Source: a virus. From it: a stretch of DNA of 27,175 nt. The stretch's first letter is position 1, and the number at the start of each line of letters is the position of its first letter. Below, piece by piece: positions 14,414 to 21,035 of this stretch. The DNA is taken from positions 1 to 27,175 of the IMG/VR virus record IMGVR_UViG_3300020056_000134, one strand, 5' to 3'. The notes under the pieces were generated by a model. It did not search any database and had not been told where the DNA came from. It saw only the letters and a program-made list of their open reading frames with translations. The position numbers and the translations under genes were made by a program.

Positions 14414-15697
14414 ATGGATATAAACAAGGCAACTTGGTCTATGGACAAAAGCAACATGCGTATGTCAATGCCCATCTCAAAGGTGGACGTTGAGAAAAGA
14501 ACCGTGTCTGGTTTTGCTACCCTAGATAATATCGACAAGCAGGGTGACATTGTTCCTGCTGACGCAAGTCTAAAAGCATTTGAAAGATTTCGCGGTAACA
14601 TCCGTGAAATGCACCAGCCCATTGCCGCTGGCAAATTAGTATCCTTTAGAGAAGAGAAGTACTACGATGCAGAAACAGCAAAGGAGTACAGCGGAATTTT
14701 TGTTTCTGCTTACATCTCTAAGGGAGCGCAAGATACATGGGAGAAAGTTCTTGACGGCACCCTGACTGGTTTTTCCATTGGTGGAGAAATCAATAAGTCA
14801 GAGGATGCATACGACGATAACGTTGGAGAAACAATTAGAGTCATTAAAGATTACGACTTGATCGAACTATCAATTGTTGACAATCCAGCAAATCAATACG
14901 CAAACGTTTTCAGTATTGAGAAAGGCCAAGCATCAGGCTTGGCTGTCGATACACAGATTGAAAGCATTTACTATTGTGCTGATGACAACTTGGTTCAGTT
15001 AAGTCAAGACTCAAACATTTCTTGCCCCAAGTGTGACAGCGGCATGGAAAGTATCGGGTTCGTTGAAAGCAACGATGTAGATAAGGCTGATGTAATTAAA
15101 TCAATTCTTTCTACTGTAAAAAGTGAAAAGGAGGTAAGCAAGATGGAAGAAAACACAACAGAAACTGTCGAAAAGTCCGACGAGGCTGAGGCCCCAGTTG
15201 CTGAGGTCGAAAAGGCTGAAGAGTCTCCCGCTGCTGAGGTAGAAGAAACTGCCAAGGCTGAGGAAGAGGCTGAGGTCGAAAAGGCTGAGGAAGAGGAAGA
15301 GGCAGTAGAGAAGGCTGAAGATGCAGAGGAAGCACCTTCACAAGAAGCCGATGTTGAAAAAGCAGATACTTCTGCTGATGAAGTTATTTCAGAAATTGCC
15401 GAAACTACCAAGGCATCTATGGAAGAAATGACAAAGACCGTATCCATTCTCGCTGACACCGTTAAGGCTCTCAACTCAAAGGTAGAAGAACTTAACAAGC
15501 AGGTCACGGGTGTTAGATCAGAAATGGCAGAGGACAAATCAGAGTTTGGAAAGCGCGTTACTGCTGTAGAAAAAGAAACCGCTTTTCGTAAGTCTGGCGA
15601 TCTTGGTCAGGTCGTCCAGGAGCCTATCAAGGTAGAAAAGGCTCGCGCACAATCACTATGGGGCGGTCGTTTCCTCACTACCGACCTATTTAACTAA
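14414..15697 (+). CDS. Prohead serine protease (XkdF / S78-like) fused to an acidic scaffold domain
   Basis: A 427-residue protein. Residues about 18-170 form the protease domain. VSGFATLDNIDKQGDIV (31-47) is a family hallmark, H67 (REMHQP) and S121 (LTGFSIGG) are the likely catalytic pair by analogy with HK97 protease H65/S114, and ELSIVDNPAN (151-160) is typical. A linker follows with C188, C204 and C207, resembling a partial zinc knuckle. Residues 244-340 are acidic and repetitive (EVEKAEE units). Residues about 325-390 form a predicted coiled coil, and the protein ends in SLWGGRFLTTDLFN. The layout is a protease followed by a scaffold, as in lambda C/Nu3. A strong internal ribosome binding site likely makes the scaffold on its own as well. 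The protease would remove scaffold during capsid maturation. Confidence 0.87.
   Translation: MDINKATWSMDKSNMRMSMPISKVDVEKRTVSGFATLDNIDKQGDIVPADASLKAFERFRGNIREMHQPIAAGKLVSFREEKYYDAETAKEYSGIFVSAYISKGAQDTWEKVLDGTLTGFSIGGEINKSEDAYDDNVGETIRVIKDYDLIELSIVDNPANQYANVFSIEKGQASGLAVDTQIESIYYCADDNLVQLSQDSNISCPKCDSGMESIGFVESNDVDKADVIKSILSTVKSEKEVSKMEENTTETVEKSDEAEAPVAEVEKAEESPAAEVEETAKAEEEAEVEKAEEEEEAVEKAEDAEEAPSQEADVEKADTSADEVISEIAETTKASMEEMTKTVSILADTVKALNSKVEELNKQVTGVRSEMAEDKSEFGKRVTAVEKETAFRKSGDLGQVVQEPIKVEKARAQSLWGGRFLTTDLFN
15128..15135 (+). promoter_or_regulatory. Internal ribosome binding site for a separate scaffold protein
   Basis: AAGGAGGT, a near-perfect Shine-Dalgarno sequence, stands 7 nt before an in-frame ATG at 15143, inside the protease/scaffold gene. 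It is as strong as the site before the capsid gene and far better than expected by chance at this spacing. It marks the point where acidic scaffold sequence begins. Confidence 0.75.
15143..15697 (+). CDS. Nested scaffold protein (in-frame internal start)
   Basis: This is the C-terminal 184 residues of the protease/scaffold gene, predicted to be made separately from ATG 15143 (Met244 of the long form) using the Shine-Dalgarno at 15128-15135. It opens with MEENTTETVEKSDEAEAP, continues through Glu/Lys/Ala repeats and then a heptad-like helix (ETTKASMEEMTKTVSILADTV). It closes with a short hydrophobic end, SLWGGRFLTTDLFN, which could contact capsid subunits. High acidity, helices and the absence of a catalytic domain fit an assembly scaffold. 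The arrangement parallels lambda Nu3 inside gene C. Separate expression is inferred from the ribosome binding site and is not shown directly. Confidence 0.68.
   Translation: MEENTTETVEKSDEAEAPVAEVEKAEESPAAEVEETAKAEEEAEVEKAEEEEEAVEKAEDAEEAPSQEADVEKADTSADEVISEIAETTKASMEEMTKTVSILADTVKALNSKVEELNKQVTGVRSEMAEDKSEFGKRVTAVEKETAFRKSGDLGQVVQEPIKVEKARAQSLWGGRFLTTDLFN
15200..15288 (+). repeat. Direct repeat in the acidic scaffold region
   Basis: The 20-base unit GCTGAGGTCGAAAAGGCTGA occurs exactly at 15200-15219 and 15269-15288, encoding AEVEKAE both times. Shorter variants of GAGGCTGAGG/GAAGCTGAA surround it. The region is a low-complexity Glu/Ala/Lys tract that could change length by slippage or recombination. 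Confidence 0.85.
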
Positions 15698-15724
15698 AGA
15701 AAGAGACAGGAGGTGAATTATACA

Positions 15725-16951
15725 ATGTCAGAAGAGCAGATTGTAGAAAAGAATCAGCCAAGTGACGGCGGGATTGGAGATCCAAACCCAGGTCACTACC
15801 AGGCTCAAGGTGCAATTGGTAACATCCATCCACCAAACGACGTTCAGACCCCACCAGGGTCAGTTGTTCCCGATGGGAGTTACGATGGTACTGTAGATCC
15901 CGCTTATGGCTCCTACGGGGACGGTTCCCCATGGGGCGATATGGGTGTACTCCCTAATACTGCCGTCATGGGCACGAACGATCTTAACGTTAGTGTTAAC
16001 CCAAGCGGCGTTCCAGGAGGCGGTATCCTAAACCCTGAGCAGGCTCAGCGTTTCATTGATTATGTTTGGGATGCTACCGTTCTCGCACAGGACGGTCGTC
16101 GCGTTACCATGCGTGCAAACACAATGGAAATTGAGAAGGTTAATGTTGGTGAGCGTGTTATCCGCGCTGCTTCACAGGGTATCGGTGATTACCTAAACGC
16201 TGGTGCAGCATTCACCAAGGTTGAACTAACCACCAAGAAGATCCGTTTGGATTGGGAGGTTACAACTGAGGCATTGGAGGACAACATTGAAGGAGGTGCT
16301 TTTGAGGACCACCTTGTTCGTCTAATGACCAACGCATTTGCTAATGACCTAGAGGATCTAGCCATTAACGGTGAAGGAGAGGGCTCATCCGATCCCTTCC
16401 TATCCATCATGGAGGGCTTCGTTCCCCAGGTCAAGAACAGCGGTGAGGCACACGAGGCAGTAGTTTCTGTTAGCAATAACGAGTGGATTCCAGAGGTAAT
16501 GCAGGAGATCATCTATGCAATGCCACGACGCTACCGTGCTATCAAGAACAACCTTCGCTTCTATGCCGGAACTGATGCATTCGCAGGTATCGTTGCACAT
16601 AACGGCACACTCGCTGACGCAATTGCAGAGGCATTCTATCCAAGAGTTCGTGGTACTGAGCGTAACACAAACCGTTACCTAGATGGTGTGGATCAGACCT
16701 TCGGGCCTTCCGCAACAACCCGCGTTCTTGGTGTAGACGTTCTAGAGGTTCCTTACTACCCAGAGGGTTATGTTGACCTAACATTCCCCTCCAACCGTAT
16801 TTGGGGCTTCCAGCGCGATATCACGGTCAACCGTGAGTACGTTGCCAAGAAGGACACAATTGAGTACACAGTCTACGTTCGTTTCGGGATTGCCTGGGAA
16901 GAACTTGACGCTGTTGCTTACGCTGATGCATCTGGTGGGGCTACCTCATAA
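15725..16951 (+). CDS. Major capsid protein (HK97 fold)
   Basis: A 408-residue shell subunit. The start at 15725 is set by AGGAGGTGA at 15708-15716, 8 nt upstream. The in-frame GTG at 15713 lies inside that site and is rejected. Residues 1-80 are Gly/Pro/Asp-rich and low in helix (for example GYSDG-like and PPND stretches). HK97-fold sequence follows, with a P-domain region LTTKKIRLDWEVTTEALED, a long-helix region FEDHLVRLMTNAFANDLEDLAINGEG, and C-terminal strands IWGFQRDITVNREYVAKKDTIEYTVYVRFGIAWEELDAVAY in continuous order. Only one of about 20 arginine codons is AGA; the rest are CGN, which marks a highly expressed gene. A hairpin terminator follows 20 bases after the stop. Confidence 0.9.
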   Translation: MSEEQIVEKNQPSDGGIGDPNPGHYQAQGAIGNIHPPNDVQTPPGSVVPDGSYDGTVDPAYGSYGDGSPWGDMGVLPNTAVMGTNDLNVSVNPSGVPGGGILNPEQAQRFIDYVWDATVLAQDGRRVTMRANTMEIEKVNVGERVIRAASQGIGDYLNAGAAFTKVELTTKKIRLDWEVTTEALEDNIEGGAFEDHLVRLMTNAFANDLEDLAINGEGEGSSDPFLSIMEGFVPQVKNSGEAHEAVVSVSNNEWIPEVMQEIIYAMPRRYRAIKNNLRFYAGTDAFAGIVAHNGTLADAIAEAFYPRVRGTERNTNRYLDGVDQTFGPSATTRVLGVDVLEVPYYPEGYVDLTFPSNRIWGFQRDITVNREYVAKKDTIEYTVYVRFGIAWEELDAVAYADASGGATS

Positions 16952-16970
16952 GATCATCACACGCATTAGT

Positions 16971-17006
16971 GGGGACGGGAAATATCTCGTCCCCATTAGT
17001 GTTTTT
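16971..17006 (+). terminator. Intrinsic terminator after the capsid gene
   Basis: GGGGACGGGA (16971-16980) pairs with TCTCGTCCCC (16985-16994) to give a 10-bp stem with one G-T pair and an AATA loop. A T run (17002-17006) follows after ATTAGTG. The gap before the T run makes it imperfect, so partial read-through is likely. Confidence 0.65.
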
Positions 17007-17018
17007 ATGGGTAATATC

Positions 17019-17027
17019 TGATATAAT
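17019..17027 (+). promoter_or_regulatory. Extended -10 promoter for the connector/tail genes
   Basis: TGATATAAT with six nucleotides (AGAACT) before the ATG at 17034. It starts 12 bases after the T run of the preceding terminator, so it restarts transcription for the connector cluster. Confidence 0.68.
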
Positions 17028-17033
17028 AGAACT

Positions 17034-17540
17034 ATGACGAAAGGAAGTAATATGAAAGATCTTAACAAGATGACTGTCAAAGAATTGCGTGAATATGCTG
17101 ACGAAAAGGGCATCAGCCTAAAGGGTGTTCGTGCAAAGGCAGAGGTTCTAGACCGTATTCTTACAGAGGACAAGCCCTCTAAGACTGAGGCTAACGAAAA
17201 TCTTATTACTAATGAGGTAACAGGATATGGACAGCCAGACGGACCATCTCAAAAGCCAGGTAGTTTAAACCTAAGCGAAACTGAGCAGATTGGTTCCCCA
17301 GGAGCAGATCGTGTCTACGCAAACAAGAAAGAGGCCTTGGCTACTGCAAAGACTTCTGAGAATGTTAGCAAGGACAACAAGGTTGCTCTATGGTCAGAAA
17401 AGAACCTACGTTGGAATTTAGTTGGATATTTAAACAGAGGGTTTTCTTTTGTTTCTAAGGAGGATGCCGATAAGTGGCTAAGTCTAAGAGGCGTGCGTGA
17501 AGCAAGCCCAGAAGAGATTAAGGCTCACTACGGCGCATAA
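17034..17540 (+). CDS. SAP / Rho N-terminal-like domain protein following the capsid gene
   Basis: A 168-residue protein. Residues about 9-44 (LNKMTVKELREYADEKGISL, then KGVRAKAEVLDRI) form a SAP/HeH-type helix-extended-loop-helix, a small fold often used to bind nucleic acid. The middle (45-100) is polar and probably disordered. The C-terminal 65 residues form a second small domain with NKVALWSEKNLRWNLVGYL and ending EEIKAHYGA. Proteins with such N-terminal domains are common directly after the capsid gene in phages, where they are usually annotated as head-associated proteins of unclear role. Two in-frame starts are plausible: 17034, leaderless, or 17052, which has the Shine-Dalgarno AAAGGAAG at 17040-17047. 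Confidence 0.78.
   Translation: MTKGSNMKDLNKMTVKELREYADEKGISLKGVRAKAEVLDRILTEDKPSKTEANENLITNEVTGYGQPDGPSQKPGSLNLSETEQIGSPGADRVYANKKEALATAKTSENVSKDNKVALWSEKNLRWNLVGYLNRGFSFVSKEDADKWLSLRGVREASPEEIKAHYGA
17040..17047 (+). promoter_or_regulatory. Shine-Dalgarno favouring an alternative start at 17052
   Basis: AAAGGAAG lies 4 nt before ATG 17052 and inside codons 3-5 of the longer frame beginning at 17034. It may let ribosomes initiate at residue 7 even though the mRNA start lies at or near the first ATG. Confidence 0.5.
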
Positions 17541-17542
17541 AA

Positions 17543-18538
17543 ATGAATCTTTTGCGTAAGCCCCCATTCCCGTTAACGGTAGGCTATGACGGGCTTGACC
17601 CAGACACTCCTTATGCTGTGGTTGTGTACAATACTCACGCAGAAGCAATCTTTATGCAAGAGGTGGTTTCAGATGCAGAGGGTAGCATCGTTGTAGAACT
17701 ATCAGAGCATTTCAGTAAATACGACGGTGCCTACTCTCTGCATGTTTACGAGGTAACAGAAGATCCAACAATCAATGACGCAGTAATCATTGACACTCTA
17801 TACATCTATAGACCATACTTTGGCGCAGATGAGGATATGACACATGCAGAACTTCTTGCTCGTCACATCATTGACTCAATTACTGGTGGATTCTACTACA
17901 CTATTCAATTACAAGAAACCACAGGAATGGGCGCAGACTTCCTACCAGTCCACGGTAGACTATGTAAAGTAAATTACTTATACGAGAACAACGTACTAAT
18001 CTATGATAGGTTTGATACAGAGTCAAATCAGGATATCTACATTCCTTCACCTGACCATACCGCTATCACAAAGTACGTTGACAAAGGAGACTACCCACCA
18101 CAGGGCAGCCCACCATCTCCAATTACGAGGTATGACAGAAAGCAGTCAAAGCCAGTAAAGACTTACGTCGCTAAGTCAGACTCTGTTCCCCACTATGGAA
18201 TGTACTACACATACTCTCCAGTATCAAACTACAAGGATATGTCAGAGTACGACACAATCGGATTCTTCCCACAGGATTGGGACTATGTTGTAGTAGGAGA
18301 GTTTGGCTGGACAGTAGTTCCCAATGACATTAGGCACGCTACAGAGATCTTGATTGATGATATTATTTGTAACAGATTTAATCATGGTCAGAGATACATT
18401 TCAGAGTATCAGACAGATCAGTTTAGGGTGAAGTATAATTCTCAGTTGCTTGTCACAGGAACAGGCAACGTTCAGGTGGACAGAATTCTAGCAGGATACA
18501 CTAATTCTGGAACACTTGGAAGGGCTAAGGTTCTATAA
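17543..18538 (+). CDS. Head-tail connector / adaptor with an extra N-terminal beta domain
   Basis: A 331-residue protein. The last 90 residues, with DYVVVGEFGWTVVPNDIRHA followed by TEILIDDIICNRFNHGQRYI, resemble the helical core of gp6-type head-tail adaptors that bind the portal ring. Residues 1-95 (PFPLTVGYDGLDPDTPYAVV onwards, with AYSLHVYEV) read as a separate Ig-like beta sandwich. Residues about 100-240 are a beta-rich linker with a proline-rich loop (DYPPQGSPPSPI). Adaptors of this class are usually much shorter, so the N-terminal domain looks like an addition. The gene starts 2 bases after the previous stop and overlaps the next start by one base (TAATG), indicating translational coupling. 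The assignment rests on the C-terminal region and on position. Confidence 0.7.
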   Translation: MNLLRKPPFPLTVGYDGLDPDTPYAVVVYNTHAEAIFMQEVVSDAEGSIVVELSEHFSKYDGAYSLHVYEVTEDPTINDAVIIDTLYIYRPYFGADEDMTHAELLARHIIDSITGGFYYTIQLQETTGMGADFLPVHGRLCKVNYLYENNVLIYDRFDTESNQDIYIPSPDHTAITKYVDKGDYPPQGSPPSPITRYDRKQSKPVKTYVAKSDSVPHYGMYYTYSPVSNYKDMSEYDTIGFFPQDWDYVVVGEFGWTVVPNDIRHATEILIDDIICNRFNHGQRYISEYQTDQFRVKYNSQLLVTGTGNVQVDRILAGYTNSGTLGRAKVL

Positions 18539-19077
18539 TGGCATACTGCCCACCCCAACTAATCAAGCCTATTTGTGACCCAGGTGGTGGTCAAAATCCT
18601 GGGGGAGGAGAGTGCATTGGCGGTGGACCATCCTGGAAGTTCCCCATGTACTGTGATATCTGGGCAGCAACGTATGAGCAGGACGACTATGGCATGGAGG
18701 TTCACGACTGGAACTACGACAGAATGTCTGTGTGCTACTTTAATAACATGGGGGCAGTCCAAGAGAACTCAATCAAAGAAGGGCAGTTGTGGGAGTACGA
18801 GGACCATTTAATTGGTCGCACCCCTAACGATATACGATACAATACGTTAGGCCTTCTACAGCCCATTACAAGCCTTCTAATCACCAACATACGCAATGGC
18901 TTGACTGGCGAACCATACTTTACTGAGAGCGCAGGGGAAAGAGAGGGGTACCCAACCCTGTTTGATATCCTCGCCACAGAACCATACATCAACCCCTGGA
19001 ATGAAGTAGAATACTGGAAAATCTATCTAGGCAGATCAGATAAGCAGGCTTACGCAGATGATTTCGCTTACGTTTAA
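18538..19077 (+). CDS. Putative neck protein (head closure/connector), function not recognised
   Basis: A 179-residue protein. The N-terminus is unusual: cysteines at 4, 13, 27 and 39 set among glycine runs (CDPGGGQNPGGGECIGGG). The rest is a soluble mixed fold rich in Tyr, Trp and Asp, with VHDWNYDRMSVCYFNNMG and a hydrophobic segment LLQPITSLLITNIRNGL that is too polar at its edges to be a clear membrane helix. Position between the adaptor and the tail terminator suggests a stopper or other head-completion protein; this rests on synteny only. The start overlaps the previous stop (TAATG), and the end overlaps the next gene by 20 bases. Confidence 0.65.
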   Translation: MAYCPPQLIKPICDPGGGQNPGGGECIGGGPSWKFPMYCDIWAATYEQDDYGMEVHDWNYDRMSVCYFNNMGAVQENSIKEGQLWEYEDHLIGRTPNDIRYNTLGLLQPITSLLITNIRNGLTGEPYFTESAGEREGYPTLFDILATEPYINPWNEVEYWKIYLGRSDKQAYADDFAYV

Positions 19078-19732
19078 TTATAAGAAAACAATTAAGGATT
19101 TGTTTAATACCGCAGAATATGGTATGGGATTTCTTGACGGAATCGAAATGAATAAGTTAGAGTTTAATACGGTCCTTGCAGAATACACAGAGCAAGCCCT
19201 GGGAAGGTATGTTGATGCAGCAGCCAGAGGAAACCCAGACTCTTTACACCACGTTTACGAGTGGGGGCAGGTAGGATACAAGAAGGGCAGGCTATATCAA
19301 CTACAATCAAAGGCAACTACTAGAACAATTACAATTAGTGGAGAGTTTCTTCAATCTAAGGTTCCTGCACCAGGGGCAAACGTTCCATTTAGAAACAAGG
19401 CGTACATCATGGAGAATCAAATCACAGTAGTTATTGAGCCAGATCAGGCAGAAGTTCTTGCATTTGAGGTAGATGGTCAAACTGTCTTTACTCCAAATCA
19501 GATCGTTATTGAGCATCCTGGCGGCGAGGCAGTAGAAAATGCCTTTGGGGAAAAGGTTTATGAGTTTTTTAGTGTATACTATACATCAAGAGTAATTCCA
19601 AATCTCTACAAGAAATTGGGTGTTCCAAAGGAATACGCAAAATACTACAGACAGGGAGTGAGGTCAGGCAGAATAGTTGGAGTCAAGGCAGGAAAAGAAT
19701 ACTATTCACCAGGCTTAGATAAGATCGTATGA
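19058..19732 (+). CDS. Putative head-tail joining / tail-completion protein
   Basis: A 224-residue protein. Residues 1-55 are helical, with TIKDLFNTAEYGMGFLDGIEMN followed by EYTEQALGRYVDAAARG. A beta region follows (ATTRTITISGEFLQSKVPAPG and NQITVVIEPDQAEVLAFEVDG in order), and the C-terminus is basic (YKKLGVPKEYAKYYRQG and VRSGRIVGVKAGKEYY). An N-terminal helix with HHVYEWGQVG is reminiscent of HK97 gp10-type joining proteins, where such a motif is common, but I am not certain. The ATG lies inside the previous gene, and the stop overlaps the next start (ATGA), so the gene is one link of a coupled chain from 17034 to 20277. There is no clear Shine-Dalgarno sequence. Confidence 0.65.
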   Translation: MISLTFNYKKTIKDLFNTAEYGMGFLDGIEMNKLEFNTVLAEYTEQALGRYVDAAARGNPDSLHHVYEWGQVGYKKGRLYQLQSKATTRTITISGEFLQSKVPAPGANVPFRNKAYIMENQITVVIEPDQAEVLAFEVDGQTVFTPNQIVIEHPGGEAVENAFGEKVYEFFSVYYTSRVIPNLYKKLGVPKEYAKYYRQGVRSGRIVGVKAGKEYYSPGLDKIV

Positions 19733-20277
19733 CACTTACATTAACAAACATGCCAGTTCCGTCGGTAGCCGTCAATCACTACCTATGGGATACCATGAAG
19801 AAGATGGACCCCAACCTTACTAAGACGGCAAACTACGGACCAAAGACCATCCCCATCTTCCCCTTGGCAGACACAGCATCTGGCAAGAAGTCATGGGAAA
19901 ACAAAAGTTATATTGTTTATGATAGATTGTTGACTAAGAACAGGAACGTATTCTACCCAGTAAAGTGTGAAGAGATTAAGTATTATCTAAAGGCAAACGA
20001 AAGAGATATGCTTACATGGAGTACAGCCCTACAACTTGTCCTTGACAGAATGGACGACTCAGGCAAGGATATCAACGATTGGATTAGAAATAACGGAGGG
20101 GACGAGAGATTTCCTATTTACTTCCACCACTCAAGAGTCTATCAATTGACCGCAGGAACGGCTACAGAGGGCGAGAATCTAAGAGATTTCTCTACAAGGC
20201 CATTCTATATTGCAGAGTTTTTGATTGCCATAGACTTCCATTATACGGTCACCATGGAAGATTTTTTCATAAATTAG
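19729..20277 (+). CDS. Putative tail terminator protein
   Basis: A 182-residue protein just before the tail tube gene, the normal place for the protein that caps the growing tail and joins it to the head. It starts with an alpha helix after a short beta stretch (VNHYLWDTMKKMDPNLTK) and continues through IPIFPLADTASGKKSWENKS and a long helix (NERDMLTWSTALQLVLDRMD). It ends in strands (RPFYIAEFLIAIDFHYTVTM). This alpha/beta plan and length suit gpU/tail-terminator proteins. The evidence is fold impression and gene order, without a diagnostic motif. Its ATG overlaps the previous stop. A TATAAT box for the tube gene begins two bases after its TAG stop. Confidence 0.68.
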   Translation: MTLTLTNMPVPSVAVNHYLWDTMKKMDPNLTKTANYGPKTIPIFPLADTASGKKSWENKSYIVYDRLLTKNRNVFYPVKCEEIKYYLKANERDMLTWSTALQLVLDRMDDSGKDINDWIRNNGGDERFPIYFHHSRVYQLTAGTATEGENLRDFSTRPFYIAEFLIAIDFHYTVTMEDFFIN

Positions 20278-20279
20278 AG

Positions 20280-20285
20280 TATAAT
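20280..20285 (+). promoter_or_regulatory. Probable -10 box of the tail tube gene
   Basis: TATAAT without a TG extension, followed by a leader of about 54 nt to ATG 20346. The leader contains a weak hairpin (TAGTGT gaaaa ATACTA) and ends in GAGGTG at 20332-20337, 8 nt before the start. No -35 hexamer is obvious. Confidence 0.5.
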
Positions 20286-20345
20286 AGTAATTGAGGAAAC
20301 GTCCCGTAGTGTGAAAAATACTATGGAAAAAGAGGTGAAGAAGTT

Positions 20346-21035
20346 ATGGCATATATTCGCGGAGATGCTAAGCAAATCATTGTTGGTGCAGCCGCAATGT
20401 TCGTCTATGAAGAGGGCCAGATTGAGTTTGATGAAGAGTCCGGTGAGGCAATCGCTGGTCAGGTACCCGATTTTGAAGAGGGCGTTCGTTATGTAGAGAC
20501 TCTATCTGACGATCCCCTATGGCGCAACGTTGGTTACACCATGAATGGTTTCGAACTAGTTTTCCAGCCAGACTTCGGTGAAGTCCAGGTTGACCAGTTG
20601 CTAGACGCTGCTAAGTTGTACAAGCAGGGTATGCAGGTCAATCTCAACACTGCTTTCGCTGAGGCTACGCTAGAGAACCTACTAGTTGCAATTGCTGCTC
20701 CAGATTCAGACCTACACGATCCAGGTTACGCAGATAACCCAATGGTTGAAGGTCCAAATCCCAAGTGGCTTGATCTCTCATCTGGTAAACTCGGTGAGTG
20801 TCCAGTTGAGCGTTCCCTAATTGCAGTTGGTCCTGGTACAGGTGACTGTGATCCAGACGAGTACATTGAGCGTATCTACATCGCTTACCGCGCTCTTTCA
20901 ATTGACTCAGTTACAGTCTCAGCAAAGCGCGACGAGCCTTCTATGTTTGAAGTCTCCTTCCGTTTGCTACCTGCATCAACAGGTTCTTACGGACGCATTG
21001 TTGACAGACCAGTTGAAGTTGTTGTTTCAGCATAA
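20346..21035 (+). CDS. Major tail (tube) protein
   Basis: A 229-residue subunit expected to stack as hexameric rings around the tape measure. Evidence comes from position between the tail terminator and the frameshifted chaperones, and from a beta-rich sequence with the start MAYIRGDAKQIIVGAAAMFVY, a middle NVGYTMNGFELVFQPDFGEV, and a final SVTVSAKRDEPSMFEVSFRL. Tube proteins of siphoviruses have this length and beta-sandwich character. Nine of ten arginine codons are CGT/CGC, as in the capsid gene, which supports high expression. It has its own leader with the Shine-Dalgarno GAGGTG and is followed by a hairpin terminator. The overlapping frame at 20311-20496 is a shadow. Confidence 0.83.
   Translation: MAYIRGDAKQIIVGAAAMFVYEEGQIEFDEESGEAIAGQVPDFEEGVRYVETLSDDPLWRNVGYTMNGFELVFQPDFGEVQVDQLLDAAKLYKQGMQVNLNTAFAEATLENLLVAIAAPDSDLHDPGYADNPMVEGPNPKWLDLSSGKLGECPVERSLIAVGPGTGDCDPDEYIERIYIAYRALSIDSVTVSAKRDEPSMFEVSFRLLPASTGSYGRIVDRPVEVVVSA

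Noticed and set aside
14248-14634. Reverse-strand frame across the portal/protease junction
   Set aside because: Lies antisense to two well-supported genes and shows no recognisable domain.
15004-15537. Reverse-strand 177-codon frame rich in Ser/Ala
   Set aside because: Mirror of the Glu/Ala/Lys repeats of the scaffold; low complexity, without a promoter or ribosome binding site of its own.
15713-15724. GTG start at 15713 for the capsid protein
   Set aside because: The GTG is part of the Shine-Dalgarno AGGAGGTGA that serves ATG 15725.
20311-20496. Short + strand frame at the tail tube start
   Set aside because: Overlaps the tail tube gene in another frame; the GAGGTG site at 20332-20337 is spaced for ATG 20346.
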